Shown here: positions 36,263 to 44,035 of the stretch, piece after piece
Layout: each line of letters opens with the position of its first letter
How positions within the stretch are numbered: the stretch's first letter is position 1
Assembly: GCF_002115755.1 (NCBI RefSeq)
Contig: NZ_JFKA01000012.1
Location: forward strand, 1 to 64,000
DNA length: 64,000 nucleotides
Direction: 5' to 3'
Source of the DNA: Thalassospira mesophila
GTDB lineage: Bacteria > Pseudomonadota > Alphaproteobacteria > Rhodospirillales > Thalassospiraceae
The notes under the pieces: model-generated
The model's database searches: none
Told to the model about the DNA's origin: nothing
What the model saw: the letters and a program-made list of their open reading frames with translations, nothing else
Position numbers and translations under genes: made by a program

Positions 36263-36515
36263 TTAAACCTCCCTATGATGTTTCTGGTTTTCCCGTGCAT
36301 CCGCCCGTTTCATCGGGGGCTGCCTGTTTTTTATGGGGCCGGATATTTCTACGTTATCCGGGATATGTTTGTTCCCCGCGCCGGGGTGTGTTGCGACGTT
36401 TTTAACAACGCCCAATGGAAAAAGGATACGCCCCTTCACGCCTTTTCAAAGTGTCATATCCTTTAAAGGCTGATACTATTCTGCAAAAGACGGCATAAAA
36501 TGCAGGAGGGCACCC

Positions 36516-37508
36516 GTGCGGATCGTTCAGGAACGCATCACCAACCCCGATGGATATTCGTGGGGATATTTCCATTATGTGTGGGATGATTTTCGCTGTA
36601 ACTGGCACCAGCACCCGGAATATGAACTGACCTTGACGTTAAATGCCAAGGGCAGCCGCCTGATTGGCGACCACCGCCAGGGGTTTGACGGGGTGGATTT
36701 TGCCATGGTGGGCCCCAACCTGCCGCATTTGTGGGAATGCCAACGCCTGAGCAATACCGAACAGATCGAAGTTTACGTCTTGTGGCTGTCGCAGGAATGG
36801 GTTGAAAACCTGACCCGCGATTTCGTGGAATTTTCCGACCTTTACAGCCTGTTTGAACAGGCCCGGCGTGGATTATCGTTTACCGGTGAAACCGTTGCCA
36901 AAATTCGGGAAATTGCCCCGAAACTGGACGATGCCAGCCCGCGCCAGCGTTTTATGCTGATCATTGATATCCTTGAAACCCTGCTGGGCGGTATTGATGG
37001 CCCGCTGGCCTCGGCGTCGTTTGGCAACGATACCGATGGCAGCAGTGATTCATTGCGCATCGACCGCGCTATTGCCTTTATCCACGCCCACCACGCTGAA
37101 CCATTGCGCGTTGCCGCCCTTGCCAATGTCGCCGGGGTTAGTGAAAGCAGCTTTTACCGCCTGTTTAAACGCTATACCGGGCGTAGCGTGGTGGAATATT
37201 TAAACGAATATCGCATCTCGCGCGCCTGCCTGCAGCTATCACGCACCGATTGGCCGATCTATCGCATTGCCGAGCATAACGGCTTTAGCAACCTGTCGAA
37301 TTTCAACCGGCGTTTTCGCCAGTATCGGGGCAAATCGGCCCGCGATTACCGCGATAATATCCGCATTCACGGCCAGTTCCCCGAAAACGCCCCCATGCCC
37401 GATGCCAGAATTGGTGCTGTTCCAGCCCGCCCGTTGCCGTGCGAAACCGATGGTGTTTCATCGGGCAAATGCATTGTGGTTAAAGGCATCCCCGCCGAAA
37501 CCATTTAG
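36516..37508 (+). CDS. AraC family regulator, probably of the agl operon
   Basis: A 330-residue protein with an N-terminal cupin-like sensor (NWHQHPEYELTLTLNAKGSRLIGD, ~residues 30-90) and a C-terminal AraC domain with two helix-turn-helix motifs (VAALANVAGVSESSFYRLFKRYTG; IYRIAEHNGFSNLSNFNRRFRQ). The start is GTG with GCAGGAGGGCACCC before it. It diverges from aglE across a 253-base region and is likely its sugar-responsive regulator, replacing the LacI-type AglR known in rhizobia. An extra ~40-residue tail follows the DNA-binding domain. Confidence 0.82.
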   Translation: MRIVQERITNPDGYSWGYFHYVWDDFRCNWHQHPEYELTLTLNAKGSRLIGDHRQGFDGVDFAMVGPNLPHLWECQRLSNTEQIEVYVLWLSQEWVENLTRDFVEFSDLYSLFEQARRGLSFTGETVAKIREIAPKLDDASPRQRFMLIIDILETLLGGIDGPLASASFGNDTDGSSDSLRIDRAIAFIHAHHAEPLRVAALANVAGVSESSFYRLFKRYTGRSVVEYLNEYRISRACLQLSRTDWPIYRIAEHNGFSNLSNFNRRFRQYRGKSARDYRDNIRIHGQFPENAPMPDARIGAVPARPLPCETDGVSSGKCIVVKGIPAETI

Positions 37509-37630
37509 GACTGATCAAAAATGATCTGCCCAATCCGGCACCCGCATTGCCCCGATTAAACCACACACAATATAAATGCGCCCCGTCGGGACGGTCTTCA
37601 ACGATGGCACAGCAATTCGTCAGACCGTTC

Positions 37631-38284
37631 TCAGGCATAAGGCGTGCCCGCCATCGCCGCTGTTGCGCCGATAGCACCCTTGTCAATAAGGGCAAGAAAA
37701 AGAGCGGTCGCTTTGTCACTATCGCGGGTTTCGTGAAAGGTCCGGTGTGCCTGAATAAAGGCCACGGTCCAGCTTGCCAAAAGCAAACCCGCCGCCAGGT
37801 GGGCATCCGGGTCGTTAAGGTCACGCCCGACACATTCAGCCAACGCCCCCGCAACCAGCGTTTCAAGCTCACCACGTATAGCACGCGCGCGCGCCTTGAG
37901 GGTTTCACTACCCTTGACCGTCTCGATGAAACTCTCACTTCTGGCCGAAAATTCAAGATACGGTGCCTGCTCGCGCACCAGCTGATGGGCAAGCAGGCGT
38001 AACGCCTCGACCGGTGGAACAGACGGGTCACGCTGGCGCAAGGCATCGCGCAGGCTTTCGCGCCCTTCTTCATCGCGGTCAAAGAACATGTCCTCTTTAC
38101 GCGCGAAATGGTTGAACACCGTCATCCGCCCGACATCGGCCGCGGCGGCAATTTCATCAACCGTCACGTTATCAAAACCACGCTCGAAAAAAAGGCGGTC
38201 GGCAACGGCCGAAATAGTACGGCGCGTGGCAAGGCGCTTGCGCGAACGACGGTCTGGCTGGTTTGCGGCGGGTGGCATTGTCAT
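37631..38284 (-). CDS. TetR family repressor of the adjacent efflux gene
   Basis: A 217-residue TetR protein. The DNA-binding domain (RRTISAVADRLFFERGFDNVTVDEIAAAADVGRMTVFNHFARKED) covers residues ~20-65. The C-terminal ligand domain (residues ~90-210) does not resemble classical TetR(B). It is divergent from a TetA-like transporter and two perfect dyads lie between them, matching the tetR/tetA arrangement. Confidence 0.87.
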   Translation of the reverse strand: MTMPPAANQPDRRSRKRLATRRTISAVADRLFFERGFDNVTVDEIAAAADVGRMTVFNHFARKEDMFFDRDEEGRESLRDALRQRDPSVPPVEALRLLAHQLVREQAPYLEFSARSESFIETVKGSETLKARARAIRGELETLVAGALAECVGRDLNDPDAHLAAGLLLASWTVAFIQAHRTFHETRDSDKATALFLALIDKGAIGATAAMAGTPYA

Positions 38285-38306
38285 GCCGCTATTGTTAATC
38301 CAATTT

Positions 38307-38378
38307 TTGTACCGGGTACAAGTTTAATATTGACATCTGACTACCCGCAGGCGCATATCAATAAATGTACTCAGTACA
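38307..38378. promoter_or_regulatory. Twin TetR operators and divergent promoter
   Basis: Operator 1 at 38307-38321 is TTGTACC-G-GGTACAA; operator 2 at 38366-38378 is TGTACT-C-AGTACA. Both are perfect dyads sharing TGTAC/GTACA. Between them TTGACA (38330-38335) is a good -35 box for the transporter, with CATATC about 18 bases on as -10, so operator 2 would cover the start site and operator 1 the repressor's own promoter. Confidence 0.8.
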
Positions 38379-38425
38379 AAATTATATTAAATACACATTT
38401 CTCTTGCAATTGACCGTCCCGATTA

Positions 38426-38457
38426 GCCGCCTCGTTCATCATCCCGGCGGCCTTTTT
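38426..38457 (+). terminator. Leader hairpin with T-tract before the TetA-like gene
   Basis: GCCGCC pairs with GGCGGC around a 14-base loop and CTTTTT follows, between the inferred transcription start and the transporter ATG. It could attenuate transcription of the pump. Confidence 0.5.
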
Positions 38458-38487
38458 CCCTAAAATGTTTTCAAGTGTAGCCCGATT

Positions 38488-39681
38488 ATGAACAAACCCC
38501 TTGTCGTTATCTTTGCCACAATCGGCCTTGATGCCGTTGGCATCGGCCTGATTTTCCCGATCCTGCCGCAGCTTTTTGCCGATGTAACGCACAGTCAGAA
38601 TATCGCGCTTTATATCGGCATTATGACGGCACTTTACGGGCTTATGCAGTTTGTCTTTGCCCCGGTTCTGGGCGCTTTAAGCGACACCCTTGGCAGGCGA
38701 CCCGTCCTTCTTATGTCGCTGGCAGGTACGGCAATTAACTATGTCATCATGGCGTTTGCACCGCAGCTTTGGATGCTGTTTGTGGGCCGGGCCATTGCCG
38801 GATTAACCAGCGCCAATGCCGCCGTGGCGGCGGCCTATATCACCGATATTTCCGCCGAGGACAAACGGGCTCGTCGTTTTGGCCTGTTCAACGCCATGTT
38901 TGGCATCGGCTTTATCATCGGGCCGGTTCTTGGCGGGTTGCTGGGCGATTACGGGGTCCGGCTGCCCTTTATCGCCGCGGCAGTCCTCAATGCCGGTAAC
39001 CTGTTGCTGGCTTTATTCATCCTGCCAGAATCCCGCACACCGACGCGCCAAAAAATCAATCTGGCTGCGCTTAACCCCTTGCGACCGCTGCGTTGGGTTT
39101 TGTCGATGAAGGGGCTGTTACCTGTTATTTTTGTGTTTTTCATCTTTAGCGCCAGCGGCGAGGTTTATGGCACATGCTGGGCCTTGTGGGGCTTTGATGC
39201 CTTTCAATGGAACGGTCTTTGGATTGGCCTGTCTCTTGGGGCCTTTGGCATCTGCCAAACGCTGGTGCAAATATTTTTGCCCGGCCTGGCGACCAGACTT
39301 CTGGGCGAACGCGGGGCCGTCTTTGCCGGAATTTCTTGCGCCTGCTTTGCCCTTGTTATCATGGCCTTTGCCACCCACGGCTGGGTCGTGTTTGCCATTA
39401 TGCCCGTTTTTGCCATGGGCAGCATCGGCACCCCCGCCCTGCAATCGCTCGGCACCCGGCAGGTAGACGCCGCCAGTCAGGGCCAGTTTCAAGGAGTGCT
39501 GGCATCGGCGGTCAGTCTGGCATCCGTCATTGGCCCGCTGGCATTTTCGACATTTTATTTTCTCGTCCAAAAGGACTGGCCCGGTGCTATCTGGCTTTCG
39601 GTGGTCGTCATTTATGCCATCGCAGTTCCGCTGGTTTTTCTTGGCACCCGAACCGCCCGCCCCGGCGCGGCACAGGTTTAA
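38488..39681 (+). CDS. TetA-like MFS drug efflux transporter (DHA1 family)
   Basis: A 397-residue, 12-helix major facilitator protein. It starts MNKPLVVIFATIGLDAVGIG and has motif A GALSDTLGRRPVLL near residue 68, followed by GRAIAGLTSANAAVAAAYI and FGIGFIIGPVLGG: the TetA/Tcr pattern. It probably exports a drug in exchange for protons. Whether tetracycline is the substrate cannot be read off; chromosomal TetA-like pumps often handle other compounds. The ribosome site is weak. It is controlled by the divergent TetR protein. Confidence 0.88.
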   Translation: MNKPLVVIFATIGLDAVGIGLIFPILPQLFADVTHSQNIALYIGIMTALYGLMQFVFAPVLGALSDTLGRRPVLLMSLAGTAINYVIMAFAPQLWMLFVGRAIAGLTSANAAVAAAYITDISAEDKRARRFGLFNAMFGIGFIIGPVLGGLLGDYGVRLPFIAAAVLNAGNLLLALFILPESRTPTRQKINLAALNPLRPLRWVLSMKGLLPVIFVFFIFSASGEVYGTCWALWGFDAFQWNGLWIGLSLGAFGICQTLVQIFLPGLATRLLGERGAVFAGISCACFALVIMAFATHGWVVFAIMPVFAMGSIGTPALQSLGTRQVDAASQGQFQGVLASAVSLASVIGPLAFSTFYFLVQKDWPGAIWLSVVVIYAIAVPLVFLGTRTARPGAAQV

Positions 39682-39802
39682 AAACACGTATTTCTGATGC
39701 AGGCCTGTTTTGCCGCAATTTTCCGCCCGGTTTAAACCGGGTTCACATCGGTTTTGACCGAGTCTTTCGGTAATTTCGTTCTTTTTCGCCTGCCGACAAC
39801 GA

Positions 39803-39913
39803 GAACAAACAAAAAACATCCACCGATAAACCGTTTAAAATCAACTATTTCACAAAAAACACTTTGTTTGTTCCGATTTTGTTCTTGCCGGAACAAAATC
39901 AGAACAATACAGT
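39803..39913 (+). promoter_or_regulatory. Interlaced dyad promoter before a small membrane-peptide gene
   Basis: TTGTTCCGATTTTGTTC (39868-39884) and GAACAAAATCAGAACAA (39891-39907) form a 17-base inverted repeat with one mismatch and a six-base centre. GAACAAACAAA (39803-39813) is an exact complement of TTTGTTTGTTC (39863-39873). A promoter TTGCCG (39885) - 17 bases - TACAGT (39908) would be framed by the dyad, the right arm filling the spacer. Confidence 0.65.
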
Positions 39914-39943
39914 GACTTCAGACAGATCAAGGAGGTCACTGCC

Positions 39944-40075
39944 ATGATGAAATTACTTCAGAATCCCCGTCGCCTTAACGATGTATGTAGCACTGTTGCC
40001 GTAGTTGGCAGCACCGGGTTTTTCCTGTTCGTTATTGCACTGGGCATGGCGCAGACACTTCGGGGTCTGATCTAA
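39944..40075 (+). CDS. 43-residue small membrane peptide
   Basis: ATG-TAA frame with AGGAGGTCACTGCC directly before it, the best ribosome site for kilobases around. The peptide starts MMKLLQNPRRLNDVCSTVAV and continues VGSTGFFLFVIALGMAQTLR-GLI: a basic N-terminus (inside) and one hydrophobic helix at ~residues 17-36, with one cysteine at 15. I do not recognise a family. It lies alone between a large operator dyad and a structured 3' region with terminator. It could be a stress-induced regulator of a membrane protein; that is speculation. Confidence 0.7.
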   Translation: MMKLLQNPRRLNDVCSTVAVVGSTGFFLFVIALGMAQTLRGLI

Positions 40076-40093
40076 CCGCACGTTCTTCAAAGT

Positions 40094-40179
40094 TTTGAAC
40101 GGGACGGCTTCCCATACCCGATGACGGGCAACCCCGCACCCCTTCCCCGTCCGTCATCGTTCCGTCCGTCCCGTTCAAA
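40094..40179 (+). ncRNA. Nested RNA hairpin downstream of the small peptide gene
   Basis: TTTGAACGGGACGG (40094-40107) pairs perfectly with CCGTCCCGTTCAAA (40166-40179), and inside it CGATGACGG (40119-40127) pairs with CCGTCATCG (40151-40159). The loop is C-rich. It starts 19 bases after the stop codon and ends 22 bases before a terminator, so it belongs to the same transcript. It may be a 3'-UTR-derived small RNA or a protective structure. Confidence 0.6.
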
Positions 40180-40201
40180 TCTGTTACAACCGCGCAACTG
40201 G

Positions 40202-40238
40202 CACCGCTGTTCGTTCCCCACGACAGCGGTGTTTTTTT
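40202..40238 (+). terminator. Terminator of the small-peptide/structured-RNA transcript
   Basis: CACCGCTGT pairs with ACAGCGGTG over a 12-base loop, followed by seven Ts. Confidence 0.92.
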
Positions 40239-40728
40239 GTCCGGCGCACGCAAAAACGGCCCCGGAATGACGCAATAGCCGCAAAGGCAGTTGCGCGCGT
40301 TCTTCTGCCTCATGGTGTGTTTGCAATGCCCCGCACGCTCTGTACCTCGCTTGTTTTACATCGTCGCGCCACGCCTTGCGGACCACAGCCGTGATTTTCG
40401 GGCGGTGCCAGTGACCGAGTCAGTTTTTAAACCCGGTATTTCTGGTGCAGCGGCAACCGGGCGAAAAACCGGATCGGAACTTTTGTTGCGTTGCAACAAC
40501 TTGCGCTGCACCGCAAAATTTCACTCGACATTGGCGCGATTCTCCGTTTGAATCAGTGACAACAGTCATAAATTCATCATACGATAGGGCCAATAAAGTT
40601 TTGAATTAAAGCAATCCAAAACAAACTAATTGAATTGTGGCGCTATCAACCACAACTGACATGCAGGGATTAAACGGCCAGAGCCTCCCGTAATTTTCAA
40701 TAACAGCCTGGCCGGGGAGTGAGATTGA
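40239..40728 (+). promoter_or_regulatory. phaZ upstream region with PhaR-like dyad
   Basis: About 490 bases without a believable gene. TTGTTGC-GTT-GCAACAA at 40483-40499 is a perfect dyad of the TGC/GCA-rich type bound by PhaR, the regulator of PHB granule genes, and TTGCGCTGCACCGC follows. GTATTTCTGGTGCAG at 40436 and TGACCGAGTC at 40412 repeat sequences at 39688 and 39755. GGGGAG precedes the phaZ start. Confidence 0.5.
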
Positions 40729-42018
40729 ATGCTCTATCACATCTACGAATTGCAACATGCCACCATAAGCCCTTTGCGCGTTGCCGCTGACATGGGCAAA
40801 AAATGGATGCGCAATCCGGTCAATCCCTGGTCCTATACCCAGCCTGGCCGCGCAACTGCCGCCGTTTTTGATGTGTTTACCCATATCACCAACCGCTATG
40901 GCAAACCGGAATTTGGCCTTGATACCACCGTCATTGACGGGGAAACCGTGCCAATTACCGAAGAAGTGGTCTATGCCGAACCGTTCTGTCGCCTGTTGCA
41001 TTTCAAACGCGAAACCGCGCATTTGAAACAACAGCCCGACGACCCCCGCGTGCTGATTGTCGCCCCGCTTTCGGGCCATTTTTCAACGCTTTTGCGCGGC
41101 ACGGTAGAAACCATGCTGCCCGATCACGATGTATATATCACCGACTGGGTCGATGCCCGCGAAGTGCCCGTACATCTGGGCCATTTCGACCTTGATAGTT
41201 ATGTCGATTATATCATGCGGTTTTTGCGCCATCTGGGCCCCAACACCCATATGATCGCGGTCTGCCAGCCATCGGTTCCGGTATTGGCCGCTGCATCGCT
41301 GATGGCGGCGGGCGACGAACCCTGCCAGCCTGCATCAATGACATTGATGGGCGGCCCGGTCGACACCCGCGAAAACCCGACCGAGGTCAACAAATTTGCC
41401 CAGCAACACGAACTGGACTGGTTTGAACGCCACGTTATTTCCCATGTGCCCCTGCCCCATACCGGGGTGATGCGCCGGGTTTATCCGGGCTTTATGCAAT
41501 TGGCTGGTTTCATGAGCATGAACTGGGACCGCCATCTGGCCGCCCACCATGACATGTTCACACATCTGGTCGAAGGCGACGGCGAAAGTGCCGATGCCAA
41601 GCGCCATTTCTATCATGAATATCTGGCCGTTATGGATATGAGCGCGGAATTCTACCTTCAGACCCTGAAAGTGGTTTTCCTTGAGCATCAATTACCATCG
41701 GGCACCATGCGCTGGCAGGGGGTCCTGGTGGACCCGTCCGCCATTACCAAAACCGCCCTGTTAACGGTTGAAGGTGAACGCGACGATATTACCGGCATGG
41801 GCCAAACCCGTGCAGCACATAAATTGTGCAGCAACTTGCCCGATAATATGCGCATGCATCACGTTCAAACCGGGGTTGGCCATTACGGCGTGTTTAACGG
41901 CCGTCGCTGGCGCGAACAAATCAGCCCGCGCGTCAAGGATTTCATCCGCCGTCACGACCATGAAGGCAAAGGTGCCAACAGCGCCCCTGCCAAACCCAAG
42001 ACCGAAGCGGCGGAATAA
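40729..42018 (+). CDS. phaZ: Intracellular polyhydroxybutyrate depolymerase PhaZ
   Basis: A 429-residue member of the intracellular PhaZ family. It starts MLYHIYELQHATISPLRVAA, without a signal peptide, and has the alpha/beta-hydrolase nucleophile elbow with cysteine, MIAVCQPSVPVLAAA, near residue 182, the catalytic Cys of this family. GHYGVFNGRRWR near the C-terminus holds the histidine. It mobilises stored PHB to hydroxybutyrate oligomers or monomers. GGGGAG precedes the ATG. A PhaR-like dyad lies 230 bases upstream; the synthase genes are not in the window. Confidence 0.94.
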   Translation: MLYHIYELQHATISPLRVAADMGKKWMRNPVNPWSYTQPGRATAAVFDVFTHITNRYGKPEFGLDTTVIDGETVPITEEVVYAEPFCRLLHFKRETAHLKQQPDDPRVLIVAPLSGHFSTLLRGTVETMLPDHDVYITDWVDAREVPVHLGHFDLDSYVDYIMRFLRHLGPNTHMIAVCQPSVPVLAAASLMAAGDEPCQPASMTLMGGPVDTRENPTEVNKFAQQHELDWFERHVISHVPLPHTGVMRRVYPGFMQLAGFMSMNWDRHLAAHHDMFTHLVEGDGESADAKRHFYHEYLAVMDMSAEFYLQTLKVVFLEHQLPSGTMRWQGVLVDPSAITKTALLTVEGERDDITGMGQTRAAHKLCSNLPDNMRMHHVQTGVGHYGVFNGRRWREQISPRVKDFIRRHDHEGKGANSAPAKPKTEAAE

Positions 42019-42035
42019 GTTTCGCCTGCCAATGC

Positions 42036-42067
42036 AAAAAGCCGCCCCATCATCCGGGCGGCTTTTT
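42036..42067. terminator. Bidirectional terminator after phaZ
   Basis: AAAAAGCCGCCC pairs with GGGCGGCTTTTT around an eight-base loop. It separates phaZ from the converging small gene. Confidence 0.93.
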
Positions 42068-42086
42068 ATTTTGTCTATCGGGACCA

Positions 42087-42476
42087 TCAGGGTGCGGTTA
42101 AAATTTTAACGCTGCCATTATCGTTTTGCCCGCCATAAATGCCGTCATCCTTAGGGTATATGGCGACCGGATGTAGTGTATCAAGCAGATGCTGGTAAAC
42201 ACCCGGCACGGTATCTTCCCAGATTTCGATTTGCCCGATAACAACCGGGTTGGTGGCCCCGTCCAGCAAGGCAACCGCCTGATCAATGTTGGCATTGGTA
42301 ACCCATTCATCCTCCGTCCCCATCAAGGTCAGGTGAACACCGATCACCTTGCCATCCTTGATCCCCATAATGCCGATGCATGAGGTAAATTTGGTAAACA
42401 TGATTGGATCTGCCTTGCCCCATTCACGTTCGGCGACTTCCAACGGGTTTTGGGCTTCGGTAAAAATATATGCCAT
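42087..42476 (-). CDS. Hypothetical 129-residue cytoplasmic protein
   Basis: I do not recognise the family. The protein starts MAYIFTEAQNPLEVAEREWG and contains SCIGIMGIKDGKVIGVHLTLMG, a strand-turn-strand pattern loosely like the CheD fold, then NPVVIGQIEIWEDTVPGVYQ and an acidic, Gly-rich end. There is no signal peptide or membrane segment. Three ATGs stand in a row; AAAGG best fits the third (42476). It is divergent from the SDR gene. Codon use and the ribosome site make it a likely real gene. Confidence 0.7.
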   Translation of the reverse strand: MAYIFTEAQNPLEVAEREWGKADPIMFTKFTSCIGIMGIKDGKVIGVHLTLMGTEDEWVTNANIDQAVALLDGATNPVVIGQIEIWEDTVPGVYQHLLDTLHPVAIYPKDDGIYGGQNDNGSVKILTAP

Positions 42477-42622
42477 CATCATGGCCTTTCACTGTTTTGG
42501 TTAAACCGTTCGATGTTGACGCCGCTGTCGCAAAACCGGGAACCATAAGGAACCTTAAACCGGCAAGGCATTTGCAACGTATCTTGAACGACAAAGCAGG
42601 CGCATTTGCAAAGCAGGAACCC

Positions 42623-43375
42623 ATGCCCAACAAGACACCTTCCACCGCCCCCGCACCGCCAAACGTTGACATGAACAGTTTTGAACACGGTGCCATTGCC
42701 GTGATTATCGGGGCAAGCGGCGGTATCGGCCGGGCTTTTGCCCAACATCTGGCCGACACAAAACAGTTCTCGCAGATTATTGGCCTGTCGCGCAGCAGCA
42801 CCCCGCCCCTTGACCTGCTAAACGAAGCCCGCATCGAACAATGTGCAGGCCATGTTGCCCAACAACAGGGCAATATCCGGCTGATTATTGATGCCACCGG
42901 CTTTTTACATAACGAAAATTATCAACCCGAAAAAACATGGCGCCAGATCGACCCGGCCAGCATGGCGCATAACTTTGCCATCAATGCCATTGGCCCCGCC
43001 CTGCTGATGAAACATTTTTTGCCGTTGCTGCCGACACAGAGGAAATCAGCCTTTGTCACCCTGTCGGCCCGGGTAGGCAGCATTGGCGACAACCATATTG
43101 GCGGTTGGTACGGGTATCGCGCCGCCAAGGCGGCGTTAAACCAGTTGGTTAAAACCATGTCGGTTGAGCTGGCCCGTAAAAAGCAGGATGCCATATGCGT
43201 TGCCCTGCATCCCGGTACGGTTGATACCGGCTTGTCCGCGCCCTTTGCCAAAAGCGGCCTTGCGGTGCAAACACCAACACAGGCCACGGCCAATATGCTG
43301 GGTGTGATCAATCAGCTTACGATTGACCAAAATGGCAGTTTTTTGGCCTATGATGGCAGCACCATTCCCTGGTGA
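42623..43375 (+). CDS. SDR family short-chain dehydrogenase (C-factor-like)
   Basis: A 250-residue Rossmann enzyme: cofactor motif IIGASGGIGRAF near residue 28, LSARVGSIGDN active-site strand, and catalytic YGYRAAKAALNQL (Tyr and Lys). The late part HPGTVDTGLSAPF and SFLAYDGSTIPW at the end resemble the CsgA/C-factor group of SDRs. The ATG at 42623 has AGGA eight bases before it; upstream codons are not SDR-like. The substrate is unknown. It converges with nudK, 19 bases apart. Confidence 0.85.
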   Translation: MPNKTPSTAPAPPNVDMNSFEHGAIAVIIGASGGIGRAFAQHLADTKQFSQIIGLSRSSTPPLDLLNEARIEQCAGHVAQQQGNIRLIIDATGFLHNENYQPEKTWRQIDPASMAHNFAINAIGPALLMKHFLPLLPTQRKSAFVTLSARVGSIGDNHIGGWYGYRAAKAALNQLVKTMSVELARKKQDAICVALHPGTVDTGLSAPFAKSGLAVQTPTQATANMLGVINQLTIDQNGSFLAYDGSTIPW

Positions 43376-43394
43376 AGAACACACGCGTTCCGCC

Positions 43395-44009
43395 TTAGTC
43401 AAACAGGCCGTTTAACTGGGCATACTGGATCAGCATGATTGTTTTGGCATCGCGAATACGGCCATCGGCGATCATGGCGATGGCATCGGCGAACGGGGTT
43501 TCGAGAACACTAATATCCTCGCCTTCGTCATATTTTCCACCACCTTCGCCCTGCAAATGATCGGCGGTAATTTCGGCGACAAACAGATGCAACCTTTCCG
43601 TGACAGAGCCGGGGCTCATGAACACATCAAAAACCTGGCGCGGTTTGCCAATTTTATAACCGGTTTCTTCTTCTACCTCGGCAATGACGGCGGCATTGGG
43701 CGCGCGATCATCTAACACGCCGGCGGGCACCTCGATCAACATGCCGGTTTCATTGCCATTCACAAAGGTCGGCATGCGAAATTGCCGGGTTAAAATGATG
43801 GTGCGGTTTTCGCGGTTAAACAGCAAAATGCCCGCACCATTGCCCCGTTCATAGGCTTCGCGGGTTTGTTCCTGCCAGTCGCCAGTACGGCGTTTCAGGG
43901 CAAACCGCACACGGTACAAATGATACCAGTTGTCAGACAGGCAATCGACGCCATCCAGACGAATATTGTCACTGTCAAACCGGGTCCAGGCGGCGGGGAA
44001 ATCCGCCAT
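43395..44009 (-). CDS. nudK: NUDIX hydrolase, NudK-like (GDP-mannose pyrophosphatase type)
   Basis: A 204-residue protein closely resembling E. coli NudK in its segments YERGNGAGILLFN, LTRQFRMPTFVNGNETGMLIE, MSPGSVTE and GRIRDAKTIMLI. The NUDIX box reads GVLDDRAPNAAVIAEVEEET: the core Glu residues of EVEEETG are present, but the usual first Glu (G-x5-E) is Ala and the Arg before the core is Ala. It probably hydrolyses a nucleoside-diphosphate sugar. The ATG at 44009 gives MADFPAAW; a longer frame exists. It follows the hydrolase gene by 26 bases. Confidence 0.8.
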   Translation of the reverse strand: MADFPAAWTRFDSDNIRLDGVDCLSDNWYHLYRVRFALKRRTGDWQEQTREAYERGNGAGILLFNRENRTIILTRQFRMPTFVNGNETGMLIEVPAGVLDDRAPNAAVIAEVEEETGYKIGKPRQVFDVFMSPGSVTERLHLFVAEITADHLQGEGGGKYDEGEDISVLETPFADAIAMIADGRIRDAKTIMLIQYAQLNGLFD

Positions 44010-44035
44010 ATCAAAACCTGTGCAGTTGTTGGTGT

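Noticed and set aside
40291..40551. 86-codon frame upstream of phaZ
   Set aside because: No ribosome site, no domain, and it spans the PhaR-like dyad and repeated words; better read as regulatory DNA.
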